In this document: positions 12,901-26,600 of the stretch, piece after piece
How positions within the stretch are numbered: the stretch's first letter is position 1
Layout of the letters: every line of letters starts with the position of its first letter
Assembly: GCF_905220565.1 (NCBI RefSeq)
Contig: NC_059408.1
Coordinates: forward strand, 15,314,508-15,378,507
Source: Melitaea cinxia
Taxonomy: Eukaryota; Arthropoda; Insecta; Lepidoptera; Nymphalidae
Length of the DNA stretch: 64,000 nucleotides
Reading direction: 5' to 3'
The notes under the pieces: model-generated
Seen by the model: the letters and a program-made list of their open reading frames with translations, nothing else
The model's database searches: none
Told to the model about the DNA's origin: nothing
Position numbers and translations under genes: made by a program

Positions 12901-15900
12901 ATCTCAGTTAATCCAAGACAATAAAAGTGTAGTAATAAGCGTCTCCCTGTTACGTAGCAGTACACACTGCTCGCTTTTAAACGTTTTTCTCAAGTTACGG
13001 TATATTAGTTATATTGTATGATTCGGCCGCAAATACCTATTACCCGGCCAGCGTTTTATGCAACTAGATCGGCTACCAAGCGTACGGTCTGATGGTAAGC
13101 GATTGCTGTAGCTTATAGACACCTGCAACACCAGAAGTATCGATAGCACGTTACCGACCCTACCCGCAACAATCTCCAGGAGCTCTGGACCTTACTCACC
13201 ACAGGAATACAACATTGCTTGAGATCAGTATTATTTAGCTGTGATTTCTGTAAGGTATCACACCTAAATAATACAACAGGATTTGCTTTACCTCAGTTAA
13301 ACGGTTAATAAACGTTTAGAAATAATTAACATATTAACCTTCGTAATAAATTAACACGAAAATTGAGTTAACAATAACTGCTTATATTTACAAAACAAAT
13401 GTAATTAAATAGAAAATAAAATTTATGTGATATTTTCAGAGGATAACAGATTTAATAAAAAAAACGACTTGTTTCCTTTTAAATGCTTTTATTACGTGCC
13501 CGTGAGAAAGCCGGAGCTGTCACCAAATTAATTTATAACGCCCTAAGCGTTTGACTAAGTATTAATAATTTAGTAAATATTTCTTTCCGTAAAGCTTGGT
13601 AATTTGCTTGATCGTTTTTTTTTTCTTTTAATTTAAAAGATCCATATAGGTATTGTAAACTTTTTACGCAAAACGGAATATTATTTATAATACGTTGTGC
13701 GTTCGTGGAGTTAAAACGATACGTGACTCTTTGTATTAGAATTGTTTTTAGAAAATTTGGAAACAGTTTGACGAACTCAGTACACAGCTTACTTCTTCAT
13801 AAAAAAGAAAGAGGTTTACACTATATGTACTTTCTTATGATTAAAATTCAATCTTGACGTTCGAAATTGAACGGTTTTCGAGCGAAATTTATTCGATTTT
13901 TGAATATAGGAATTGGATTATAAAAAGCTTTATTCAGCCCGTGACATCCAACTGCTGAGCATAGGTTTCTTTTTCTGTTTAGTAGAATGGTTAAAACTTA
14001 ATCCACCATTCTTATCCACTGTGATGAGTAAAGATCGATATCAGATGTCTATAATAACCGGGACCGATATCTTAATGTCCTCTTCGAGGCACGATGAGGT
14101 GATCAAAAGAACAGACACTTGGATTGGAAACAAAAAAATTGTACTATTACAAATAGTATAGCAATAATAATAAGGGTTTCTTACGGAATTTTTACCCAAT
14201 AGCGATGATTACTCATAGTAGGGAATATATCAGTGAATTTGTGGTGGGGCAGCGTGGTGTATTAAGCTCTGGTCCTTCTCCTACATGGGGAGAAGCATAT
14301 ACCAAGCAGTGGGATTATACAGAGTGAATCGTTTACGGAATTTTTAATATAGTATTAATAAAGGTAATAATGCTAAATTACGTCACGATACCACATTATA
14401 ACAACGGAGAAATATAATATCGATACGAGTGACTATTTAGTTCTAATTACATTACCTAGTACATTATTTATGCAAATTAACTGTATATAATCTTCGTATT
14501 ACGTAATCCACGGTAATTTAACTTAACATTATTAACATAAGTTTGTATTAGAACTTCAATCATAGATCCAGAACTAGCTTGTAATTTACTTGTATACTAC
14601 AAATCGATGTTAATTATTTTATCATTCTTAATTATAACGACCGTCAGCGGTTCAGCGCTTTCCTTTTTCAATGTTGACATCAGGTTTGTAACGACTTATA
14701 ACAACAATTTATTTGATACTAGTATTATAAAAGATTGCAGTTTCTTGCCGAATATTCTCTGCAAAATTTACATTTTAGAATCACTTGTAGCTTCATATAA
14801 CTTGTGATTTGTTGATAATTGTGTTTGCTCGCAAACGAAAAAAAACATCGACTAGTAATACAATGTAAGTAGACGAAAAATAGTTAAGTAAATACGAGTT
14901 ATCAAACATTACTCAAAAAGTAGTAATCAGATATTGATAATATTAAAATTAGACTACCAAACAAACATCAGCTTTCGATAAAAAACAGAATCATCAAACA
15001 AGCATCAGCTTTCAATTAAAACAAGAATCATCAAAATCAATATGATACAACGAAGGTTGACGAAAATATAGTCAAGTAAATACTCATTATTAGATATAAC
15101 TCAAAAAGCACTTGTTAGATCTCGATTAAATTTAAATAGGACCACATGACACGCACCACCTTTTGATTACAAAAAATCATGGAAATCGGTCCTCGTAGTT
15201 AAGAGTTCTGACGTAACATACACATATCAACAAAATTAATATATAATCGAATTGAGAAAAAAAGATAATTTAAGAGTTAAAACACACACACATACACAGT
15301 GTAAAAAGATATAACAGTACTTTTAAAGCCTACTAGAAAAAAATATTTGAATTTCTATATTCATATATTTTATGAACAAATTTATTAAAAAAAAAATACT
15401 TTTTTTTTTATTTATACAGTTTCCGGGAATCAAGTATTGAAATCAACATCAAAGATATTGTTATTGTTTCAACAAAATTATTCAAACACTTTTTTCTTTT
15501 TTTCTTTAATGATTTCCTGCTTAAAGGTGATCTTACCTTCAAGAAATCTTTAAGATGTCTAAATTATTCATCATTAATAGTTCACAACGTGATGAATTAT
15601 AGCTCACAATCTCTCGTATCGAACGTATTATCAACCACTAAAATATATTCACAGCACATAAGTAGTCCCCGAATTAAGCATTTTTAAACATAAACATATA
15701 TATCTATATTATATTATATCTATATTATATTATATCTATATTATATGGAATATCAAAGACACGTAACAGAAATATTATAATTTTATTGATATAAAATATA
15801 GAATTTAAAGTTTGTACTTAAGTATAAGCTAGCTTGATTCAACCGAAATTTAAACTTCGACCTCGTACGCACCAACAATTAAAAGTTATAATAGCTTCTA

Positions 15901-17552
15901 TGTTACAGCGCGATTGTTAACTTTTGAATAAGGATAAAAATATTAATATTGCATTGTTACACTAATACTGCTTTCAAGCAGTGTTGTGTTCCTGTGGTGA
16001 ATAAGGTGACCAGAGCTCTTTTTTTAATATATGGACTAGCCCTTGATTGCGATCTCACCTTATGATAAGTAAAGATGCAGCCTAAGATAGTACGCGCTTG
16101 CTTATTCACTCTTGATTTAAAGATACCCAAGTTATAATTAGTTGGAAAAACGAAAACTGGAAGGGTATCCAAAGAGCTCCAGGGAGGGATTGGGGGTAGG
16201 ATCGGCAATGCGTTTGCGATACTTCTGGTGTTGCAGGCATCTTTAAGCTGCGGTAACCGTTTACTATCCGGGTGAACTGGTCTTGCTTATTTGTCGACCT
16301 AGTTGATTAATAAATAATAATAAATGAATGATAGGGTTTGATAGCAAGTGAAAAAATCTGACTTCAATTACATCCGTAAGATTGGTCAAAAGTAGTTATC
16401 AAATGTCAATCAAATTTGAATAATTCATCGAATTCGGTTCACACAGTAAAAAGTTCTGGGTAACATACAAAAAAGTACAGTCGGATTGAAAACTTCTCTC
16501 TTTTTTTGTATCACTTAAAAAAGTAATTATAACAAGCAATTAAGAGTCCCACTATTGAACGAAGGATTCATGAGAGATCCACCTAGCTTATTCAAGTAAT
16601 GATTATTAGCAAATATTTATGATGAAAGGCATTACCAACGGCCTTATGTACCGATGAGACAGGATGAGGAGGTTATGTTTATTTCTATTAGGACGAGACC
16701 AGGGACAAATATTTTTATATCGAGAAGAGGCTATGTCACGCGTGCGCTTATATAACTGTTCAGGATACTAGAACTTTCTAAATGATGGCTACATGACTAC
16801 AACACCCATCTGTATAGATCATTCAATTCTTTCAACTCGGAAAGTTTTAATGTAAGGTTTCAAAGTTTTCTCGTTTGCAGCTTATCGTTCGCTATTTATG
16901 ACGTGCGGTTATTTTCAACGTTTTATTAAATTCAGCGCTTTATCGCTGCAATATCGATTACCAGCAGCCGCGTTGTTTCACGACAGTTTGGAACAGCATC
17001 GTTACTAAATACGACGATAAAAGATTCTATTTACGATTTAATTTCATATTGACGAGATGTCTCAACTTTATATGATTAATGTTATATAATTTATATTGGT
17101 CGGGAGACGCTGCAACACCAGAACCATTGCAAGCACGTTGTCGATCCTAACCCCAATCCCCCAGGAGTTCTACTCACCTTGCTCACCACAGGATCACAAC
17201 ACTGCTTGAAAGCAGTATTATTTAGCTGCGATCTTCTGTAAGGTCGAGGTACTTCTTCAGTCGAACTGCTCTAAATTTTGAGCAGGAGATATCCTGCTGG
17301 GCCCTGCCTTAGTAAATTAAATTGCTTTATATAGAATATTCACAGCTTGTTTCACTGATATGGAAAGAATGGCCATGTTTTATTCATGGAAACGTCTGAA
17401 TTAATTCATTACGTTGCTCTCGTTATTTTTTATAAGTCTAAACTCACATCAAATTTCAAGTCATTTGATTATTTAACGTTTGTATTCAATGCTTTACATT
17501 TATACGTCACATTATTAAATTGTATAGCCCACTTCCTAAACAAATGGTGTCA

Positions 17553-17628
<76 letters not shown>

Positions 17629-20600
17629 GATAAGTGTGCGGTCGTGCAGGTGGACAGGGGTCAGGTGACTCAATCGTCGCAGCTTAGTCTCGAATTAACA
17701 TCATTCAAGACCCTTTCCGAAGCTGAATCTTACCGGTATCTGGGCATGTCACAATGCATAGGGGTGAAGGAAGTGGACATGAAACAGGCGGTTTGTGAAA
17801 TCTTTTTTGGGCGGCTGACAAAAGTTCTTCGGAGCCAATAAGGTCCGAGCCTATAACGCTTGGGTCATGCCCACTCTCTTGTACACCTTTGGCATACTCA
17901 GATGGACTCAGACCGAACTTGACGCCCTGGACAGAAGAGTCCGCACAACTATGACGTACCATCGCGTGCATCACCCTAAGTCGTCGGTCATGCGACTGTA
18001 CATCCCGCGGAAGTGTGGTGGTCGAGGCATGTTAAGCGCTAAGACCATGCATAACCGCGAGGTGTGCAGCCTCAGGGCCTACTTTGAGACGAGACGGGAC
18101 AGCGCTATGCATGGTGACGTTTCAATGTGTGACAAAGGACTAACCCCCCTAGCCTTGGCCAAAGAGAACTGGCAGAAACCGGTCGTACTGAGCACCTCTG
18201 ACCGGGAGACCGTATGGATGGAGAAGGAACTGCATGGACGGTTCTACAAGGTGCTTCACGCACCACACGTGGACAGTAAGGCCTCCGTGCAGTGGCTGCG
18301 ATTCGGCGACCTCTTTGGGGAAACCGAAGGTTTTGTCTGTGCAATACAAGATCAGGTGGTCAAGACGAACAACTACCGAAAGCACGTCCTGAAGGATGGC
18401 ACTCCCGACTTCTGTCGAGCTTGTCGTCATCCCGGTGAGTCACTCAGGCATGTGCTTTCGGGTTGTTCCGCGCTTGCTAATACTGAGTACTTGCACAGAC
18501 ACAACCAAGTGGCCAAGATTCTCCACCAAGAGCTTGCTCTTATGTGCGGTCTCCTGGAACAGAGGATGCCGTATTACCAATACTCACCGGTGCCAGTACT
18601 CGAACGCGACGGAGTCTGGCTCTACTGGGACCTGTCTATCGCCACAGACAGGACGATACTGGCGAACAAGCCTGATATCGTGGTGATGGACAGGGCACGG
18701 TCGAGGGTATTTTTAGTGGACATCACCGTCCCGCATGACGAGAGCCTCGTGAAAGCCGAGACTGAGAAAAAACGTAAATATCTGGATCTGGCGCACGAGA
18801 TTGTCGACATGTGGGGTGTGGGGTCTACTGAAATAATCCCTATCGTAATATCTGCCAATGGTTTGATCCCGGTTAGCCTCGCTCACCATCTGAGGCAACT
18901 GGGGATCCGGGACGGTTCGCTCGCAGCCAGGATGCAGAAGGCGGTGTTACTTGACTCGGCTAGGATTTTCCGCCGGTTTCTCAGCCTACAGCCCTAACCC
19001 CCGGCCGTTTGATCTCCCTGCCGGGGTGTATTCCTCCACCCGCTTATATCTATATATGTAAGTATAAGTAAATTTACTATATTATTTATATAAGTAGTTA
19101 TTATAATATATGTATCTATTATGTATTGGGCGGGCGGAGTGACATTCAGTGAAATAATAATAAATTCAATAATTATTATTAAGTTTATTTTGTTTAATTT
19201 TTACTGTACAAAAATTATTTGTATTTGCACACATATTTCTATATTCCCTTTCGGTCCCCCAACACAGGAGTGAAACCTAGTGGGGCCGTTGAGTGTGAGG
19301 TATTTGTTTATACTTGGTTTGGATATCGAACCAACACCTCCAAAGCACGTCAACGGGCTAATTAGAAATTATAAATTCTCTAATAACTTTAATGAATAGA
19401 AAACAAAGTCCTACTAAGCATATAATCGTATTGGGGTCCAAATTACTTTGTTTTCAAAATACGACGTAATCGTATTAGTGATGTTTAAAGTAGAGACAGT
19501 CAAATAATTTGTAACGAAATTTTCATATTAAATTACTTTCAGTTGTTATGAGCCATTGATTCCGACGCTTCACGTTTTGCATAATTGTATTCCATTGAAC
19601 AAATGATCCTTTTGTTTTTGGTCGACAAATATTATTATTTAAAGATAAGTTTGTGAAATATAAAGACAATAAGAGAGACGCTGTTTCATTTTATATAAAA
19701 GAGAAAGAACGCAGCTTTGTAAATACATAATTACGTAAAAACAACGAGAAACAAAAGAGTGTAATGAGTGTGTCATTTCAAGCATTGTACGATATTTCGT
19801 TCGAACAACATATTTATAATAACAAAATCACGTTAAAGTTATCGTTGTGTGGGTCTCCCCACCGTGCCTCGGTCCCGGTTGTTATCATGTACACCTGATA
19901 CCGATCGTTACTCATAGTAGAGAATATATCCGCTAACCCGCATTTTTTTTTAATTATGTTATGGGCTTACTCTTGACCTCAGTCTAGCTCTAGAGCACAG
20001 ACGAGGTCGAAGATGGAGCGAGTTCGCCCAGAAGAAGCCTGTTCACTCGCGCTTTAAACATGTTCGGGTTGTATGAACTCGGAAATACAGACGCCGGCAG
20101 GGAATTCCATTCCTTGGCTGTGCGCATTAAAAAATTTTGCGTTGGAGCAGTTTGGTGGATTAAGCTCTGATCCTTCTTTTGCATTGGGAAAGACCTATGC
20201 CCACCAGTGGGATATAACAGATTGAAGCGTAAATATTATGTATTCTATCATTATGTAGATATGTGCATTTTGATAAACATCAAAACTAAAGCAAGTTATA
20301 CCCTCCCCAAATCTAAGTCAGATCTATATACATTATTTGTATACATATTTATAAATATTGCAGCTAAAATCTAATATATACAATTCTCGTGTCGCGGTGT
20401 TTGTAGTTAACCGATTCTCATGAAATTTTGTGTGCATATTGGGTAGGTCTGAGAATCGAACAACATCTATTTTTCATTCCCCTAAATGTTAAGGGTAGTC
20501 CACCCCTAATTTTTTTTTAATTTTTAGGTAAATAATTTATTCTTTGTTTTATTATGATTTGGCATTGAAAAATACATACAACCCTAAATTTTCACTCTTC

Positions 20601-23600
20601 TACTACCAACCCCTATTTTCATAAATAGCTTTTAGCGGCAAGACAACGTTTGCCGAGTCAGCTAGTAATAAATAAATATCATATAACATACACACGGTCG
20701 TCTGTTCCTATGACAAGCAACCTAATGCTTGTGTTACATGTAGCAGCCGACTGTTATAACTATTTTTTTTTTATAAATATACATAGATAGAAATAAAGCA
20801 TATAAATATATAAATACAAATATTACACCCAGACTCAGACGCGTAACAAAAAGCAGGGCTACTACAAATTGCGCCAACGGGCTAGTCAAATGAAGGCATT
20901 AAAGTGTCTTCTTTGGAAACAGACGACTGTGTGAATATTTGAAACATATATTTTAAACTAAATACAAAAATGTTCTTGTTTTCGTGTAATATAATTCAAA
21001 ACTATGTCATTTGTATTACCAGAAGGTAAGTTTTAGTAAACGAAATTTCGTGTAATTAACGTAAAAGCTAAGGGTAAAGTAAACGACTTTGGAACAAAAC
21101 CTGGGCATATAGTTAAAACATACGGACTCCAGGGTCAAACAAATGAATTTTAATATGCTAGTAAAAATAATGTTACAATAGACGACATGTACAATGACTT
21201 TGTGTACCTTATTCTAACCAACTGTTTTTTAAAATATTGACTTTAACGATATCATCATTACATCATTACAGCCTATACAGTCCACTGCTGGACATAGGCC
21301 TCCACAAGTTTACGCCAAAAATAACGTGAACTCATGTGTTTTGCCCATAGTCACCACGCTAGGCAGGCGGGTTGGTGACCGCAGTACTGGCTTTGTCGCA
21401 CCGAAGACGCTGCTGCCCGTCTTCGGCCTGTGTGGTTCAAAGCCAGCAGTTGAATGGTTATCCCGCCATCGGTTGGCTTCTTAAGTTCCAAGGTGGTTGT
21501 GGAACCTTGTTATCCCTTAGTCGCCTCTTACGACACCCACGGGAAGAGAGGGGGTGGCTAAATTCTTTAGTGCCGTAGCCACACAGCACGATAATCTACC
21601 CTATAATATATAACCCTAAAGTTACCCAATAATTGAAAGTCTCTTAATCGGCTTATCTTAATTTATTGCCAGACAACGTCATATAAACAATTTAAATTAA
21701 AGCCCATGTCCAGATAAGGTTGGGTCGTTATTCTAAATACTTGTATGTATAGCTACAATTACTATTAATAACCGTGAAATTCGATTAGTAGTATGAACTA
21801 AGCATATCCATGACATCTGCTCTGCTAAAGTGATACGTGTGCCTTAAAGGCGTCTAAAAACTAGCGGTCGCGGGTTTGATTTCCGTTCGGAGTATTTGTA
21901 TTTATACGAATATTTTTTTCGGTTTTAGGAATCTGTTCCGGTTGTTATCATAGACACTTAATAGTGATCGTTACTCCTAATATGGAACACATACGCCAAC
22001 CCGCAATGAAGCAGCTTGTTGGATTAAGCTCCAATCCTTCTCCTACAGGGAGAAAGAGGCCTCTATACTCAGCAGTGGGATGTCACAGACTGAACACGAA
22101 ATTGCATTAGACGTTATAGGTTTTAGTGGTTCATTTAATTATTATTGAAGAGTTCATCATTATTTCAATAATTCAGAGCATGGTTCCATACTGTCTAAAA
22201 TTCTTCTTCCCGTGGGTGTCGTAAGAGGCGCCTAAGGGATAACACAGGTTCACTGCCACCTTGGAACTTAAAAAGCCGACCGATGGCGGCATAACCATCC
22301 AACTGCTGGCTTTGAAATACACAGGCCGAAGACGAGCAGCAGCGTCTTCAGTGCGACAAAGCTAGCCTTGCGGTCACCAACACGCCTGCCCAACGTCGTG
22401 ACTATGGGTAAAACACATGAGTTCACGCCATTTTTGGTGCAAACTTGTGGAGATCTATGTCCAGCAGTGGACTGCGATAGAGCGAAGTGATGATATTTAA
22501 ATATCCTGCTAAAAATCTCGAGCAGCCCTCAGAGGTCAGACTAAGGTAAAGCTACAGCATCGATGAGGATGTAACTTAACCTTACAGAGGATAACACACA
22601 GCACAGATGTACACAGCTAAATAAAACTGCTTTCAAGCAGTGTTGTTTTCCTGTAGTGAGTAAGATGATCAGAGCTATTGGAATTGGAGATAGGGTCAGC
22701 AACAAGTTGCAAAGCTTATTGTTTTAGGCGCCCATAGGCTACGGTAATTTCTTACCATCAGCTGATCTATCGCTTCTTTACTGAACTAGTTGACTAAAAA
22801 AATTGAACCGTAAAACATACGTTGTAAAAAAGCTTCAGATTTCATTAAAAACTTTAGCTGTTCAATGAATATTAATGAATGAATAATAATGATGTGTATA
22901 CTTTTCCATCAAACAGTAAGGAAAAAAACCGTCAGCGTTGGACCACGTCCTAGTTTTACTAGGCTGTCACAGGACTGTCGATTTGTAGTTGCAATAAAAT
23001 TCGCCTGTGGTATTATGATAATGGTGCATCCATTAACGTTAACCAAAGGTATAGGCATTTTGAGCCAATGGATATTAATTTTTAAATTAAAAAAAAGATG
23101 AATTGAATTGAATTGAATGAAAACCACGATTGCCATATACGGAAAACGGACCGTTTTCGTTACGAATTAGATTCTGGATAAACTCGTATAAAGTTATTTC
23201 AAATAAAAAATCAACATGAATACGTTAACGATGTCGCACTTAGCATAAGGTACTTAAAAGCAAATTAATTACATGTAAAGTCGTCCGAGTTGCGTATATT
23301 TAGTGAATTACCCTATATTTCAAGACGTAATAACGACCTCTTTGATGCTAGTAATAACATCTCGTACTAATTCATACGCTTGACTTTGTTCGCTAATTGG
23401 TACTTTCTATATCTACGTATTCACAATACAATAAAAATGTGTCGTTTCTTTGATAACGATCAAATGCTATCGTCATTCATGATTGTATTTTAATGTTGGA
23501 GTAAGTATCGGGAATATACGCTAAACGATATGTCCTGACCTATAACCAAAATGATATCAACTGAACCATTTCTACTTACGTTCAGAGTTATATTTAGTAA

Positions 23601-26600
23601 ACCTAGATTTCAAACGAATAGAAACTAATTTGAATTAGCATATAGTTTAAACTTAGTGACTTAGTTCTTTCTTTTTGGTAGATGAAAAAAAATTCGCACA
23701 GCTATAATAATAATAGTTATTATTATTATTATTTATTTCAGACATATTTCCATATTTTTGTTAGTTACATTTTTTTAGAACTATTTTAGTCTCAATAATT
23801 GTGACAAAACAAATTATACTAAATCAAACTCCAATCAAACAATACTAAAATCAAACTCAAAATCAAAATACTAAAATTCAATCAAACCCAAAATTAAAAT
23901 CATCACCAATATGGTAATTTGTTTAGATTTTTATGGGGAAATGATAATACCATTCGTATTTTATATGAAATTTAAAGAGGTGAATCCAAGTCAGTTTAGT
24001 ATATTTTAAGCAGTTACGGATAAGTCTATAATGTAAGTTAGTAAGGATATATGCCAACCCATATCTCTATTCGCGTTTAAAATATACGGCACGTTCCTAC
24101 TATCCCATATGCATATAAACGTATCCTCTCATTTTCATATACATTGAAGAATACGAAACATGGAAACAATTCATAAATATTTAACTCGAAAATGTTCTGA
24201 TAGTTCCACAGCTCCTTCGGGAAATTTCTAGAATGAAAATTTTGTACGTTTAACTTTTTCCCACTTACTATACAACCGAACGAAAATATTTAGAGTGAGT
24301 AGCTATTTTCAAAAAAAAACCTATGAGACTGCATCGAATATGTCAAGGTGTTAAACACTAATGTACGTAGTACCTACATTTTTATGGTAACTTAGTTATC
24401 TACTTATAACTAGGTCAATTAGATCAAGAGCCCGAAATGGCCAAACTTTCGTCATTTCATAAAATCTGAAAATTTCTCAGCACATGCTGCCAACACTGTA
24501 CAAGTAATAACCAAATATTAATGAAGGTATCATAGCGTACAAAATTGCTTCGCGCTAGCACCCACGTCCAAACTGAAAAACTCTTTTGAGTTTGAACTGT
24601 CTAAATTGTCCGGCTATTGAGGAAATATCCCCTAATACTACTCAAGTTATATACTTATATAAAACTCAATTTCATTCTATAACGTAAGTTAAGATACAAA
24701 AGATCGGGGCAATAGTTGTTTTCTAATATAATATTACTTCGAACGAAATATTAAAAAAATACTTTATGAAGGGACGAGACTTAGTTGATACTTTGTACAT
24801 CTTTGCTACCTGAGCTGCCAAAGTCATTATAGATTCAACTTCATATTTGGCCATTGCTGCTACCTGTGTTGTGTGCTGGGCATGGAAACTTTCAGCTTTT
24901 ATAAACTGACGAAGGTCTGGCCCTCGTGAGCTCTTGGGCTAAATTTTTATCATGAAATAGCTGACCTTATCTTTGTCACGTCTTACGAACTGTCGAATTA
25001 AACCATTTTTTTTTTAATTTTTCTCGCAAGTTCCTTAATTTTTATACTACATTAAAACCTTCCACAAATTATTTCATAAAAAAAAAGACTGTTCTCGTAT
25101 TTTGTTGTTGAGTCTAAGTTAGTACTATGGAAAACAAATAGAACAAATAGAATTCAATACGCATTAAATTATACTCAGATTTTTGCTGATGACTAGTAAA
25201 GAAAAATTACTTTACTAGAAAAGAGCTCCCAAAACTTCTTATTACTAAAGATACAGATGACAAAGTCAATATTTTATTTCAGCATCGGGATACCCAAGAG
25301 ACCTTAGCAGTCCTAGATCGTCTAGATCTGGACACGGAGAAGCCGTCTGATGAAGAAGTTGCGCGCAAGTTTGGTTTTGAAGAAGACTACTACAATGGTA
25401 CCGTATCCTGGTGGCAACAGCTCAAACCTCAAATGTGGTCTCTCTTTGACGAGCCATATAGTTCTAATGCTGCAAAGGTTTGTCCTTTTCAATAGTTTTC
25501 TAAACATAGTTGATATATAATATAATACATTTATTATCGACTAGCTGTAATTTAAAAAAATATTATTGTTTAGTTCGCAGAGTTGTAAAATAAAAAAAAT
25601 TCTAAAATAAAAGTAGCCTAAGTCACTGCTAGTGGAAGTCCCGTCAAAACCGGTCCGGCCGTTTCAGAAATTAGCCGGAACAAACATTTTGGTATATGTA
25701 CCATGTATAAATAAATATGCATTTAGTGAAAGGCGGTTATTTTAATATTATAAACAGACACTCCAGTTTTGTTTATTTGTATAGATTTTCATCTGTTTTG
25801 GACCTGATTATTTGTAAATTAATATAAAAGATTTAGTTGATTATACGAGTATATATTTTTGCACAATACTCCCAATTTCACTTTAAGGCCACATATACTA
25901 GTATTAAGGCATTAGTCACAAAATAATTTTAAATATTATTCGTTAGTTCTGTATATCGTTTAGTTGCATTTATTTTTAATACAAGTATATAAATCTTATT
26001 TGAGATAAGTGTGTGGCATAGGCCTCTTTCCCCATGTAGGAGAAGGATCAGAGCTTAATCCACCACGCTGCTCCAATGCGGGTTGGCGGATATATTCCCT
26101 ACTATGAGTAACGATCGCTATCAGGTGTACATGATAACAACCGAGACCGACGGCTTAACGTGCTCTCCGAGGCACGGTGGGGAGACCCACAAGGACTGCT
26201 CAAACACCTAGACCATGGCAAACACCTGTGTGGCCAATACAAATGTATGTCATGTGCGGGGATCGAACCCGCAACCGCCAGCGCAACCGGCACAATCCAT
26301 AGCTGTGACCGTTGCGCCAACGCGGCGGATAAGTGTGTAAAAATACAATTATACATTTCATGTCAAAACGTAATGGGCTCAATAGCTTTGCATTAATAGG
26401 TAACTAACATCCAGACCTCATATTTTTTTAATACATTATCGCACCTAAAAAGATTATACAGAATTATCACGTAGTTATAAAGTTGAATACAAAGGGGTAT
26501 ATTGACTAGTAGGGAGTGGAATTATTACATCAGGTTAATGTAATCCATTAGCGTTAAGCAGATTATTACCGAAGAATAGACCGTGCTTACTTTTAAATTC

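Larger units (their letters stand above)
12467..25282 (+). other. Shaw: Shaw intron 2 (12.8 kb), repeats plus a Dong/R4 element
   Basis: Holds a SINE-A copy at each end region (12567-12827, 20669-20887), F copies (13052-13300, 15951-16311, 17098-17330, 22500-22800), an N copy (14813-15270), an N fragment (16335-16510), the Dong/R4 element (17628-19165), B-family copies (14200-14335, 19845-20228, 21830-22097), C copies (21255-21592, 22205-22497), an H copy (22917-23130) and a LINE tail (about 23700-23920). The stretches 13301-14200, 15271-15702, 16511-17097, 19170-19845, 20888-21250, 23131-23700 and 23921-25282 are AT-rich with nothing I can name. Confidence 0.6.

Noticed and set aside
17386..17841. 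A 151-residue ORF with a poly-isoleucine stretch
   Set aside because: The isoleucines are the (TAA)n microsatellite read in frame. Only the part after 17628 is real retrotransposon coding text.
18105..18898. Minus-strand and alternate-frame ORFs within the Dong element
   Set aside because: Shadows of the coding frame; the + strand frame carries all recognisable motifs.
26260..26327. tRNA gene call from box A/box B text at SINE-B (also 38726-38790 and all SINE-A heads)
   Set aside because: The boxes are followed by conserved SINE bodies and target duplications, and I could not draw a cloverleaf with acceptor stem pairing. They are SINE promoters, not tRNA genes.
26102..26396. Several ORFs on both strands around 26.1-26.4 kb, similarly at 38.6-38.9, 39.3-39.6 and 21.4-21.6 kb
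   Set aside because: They are translations of SINE-B or C-family repeats and recur with each copy.
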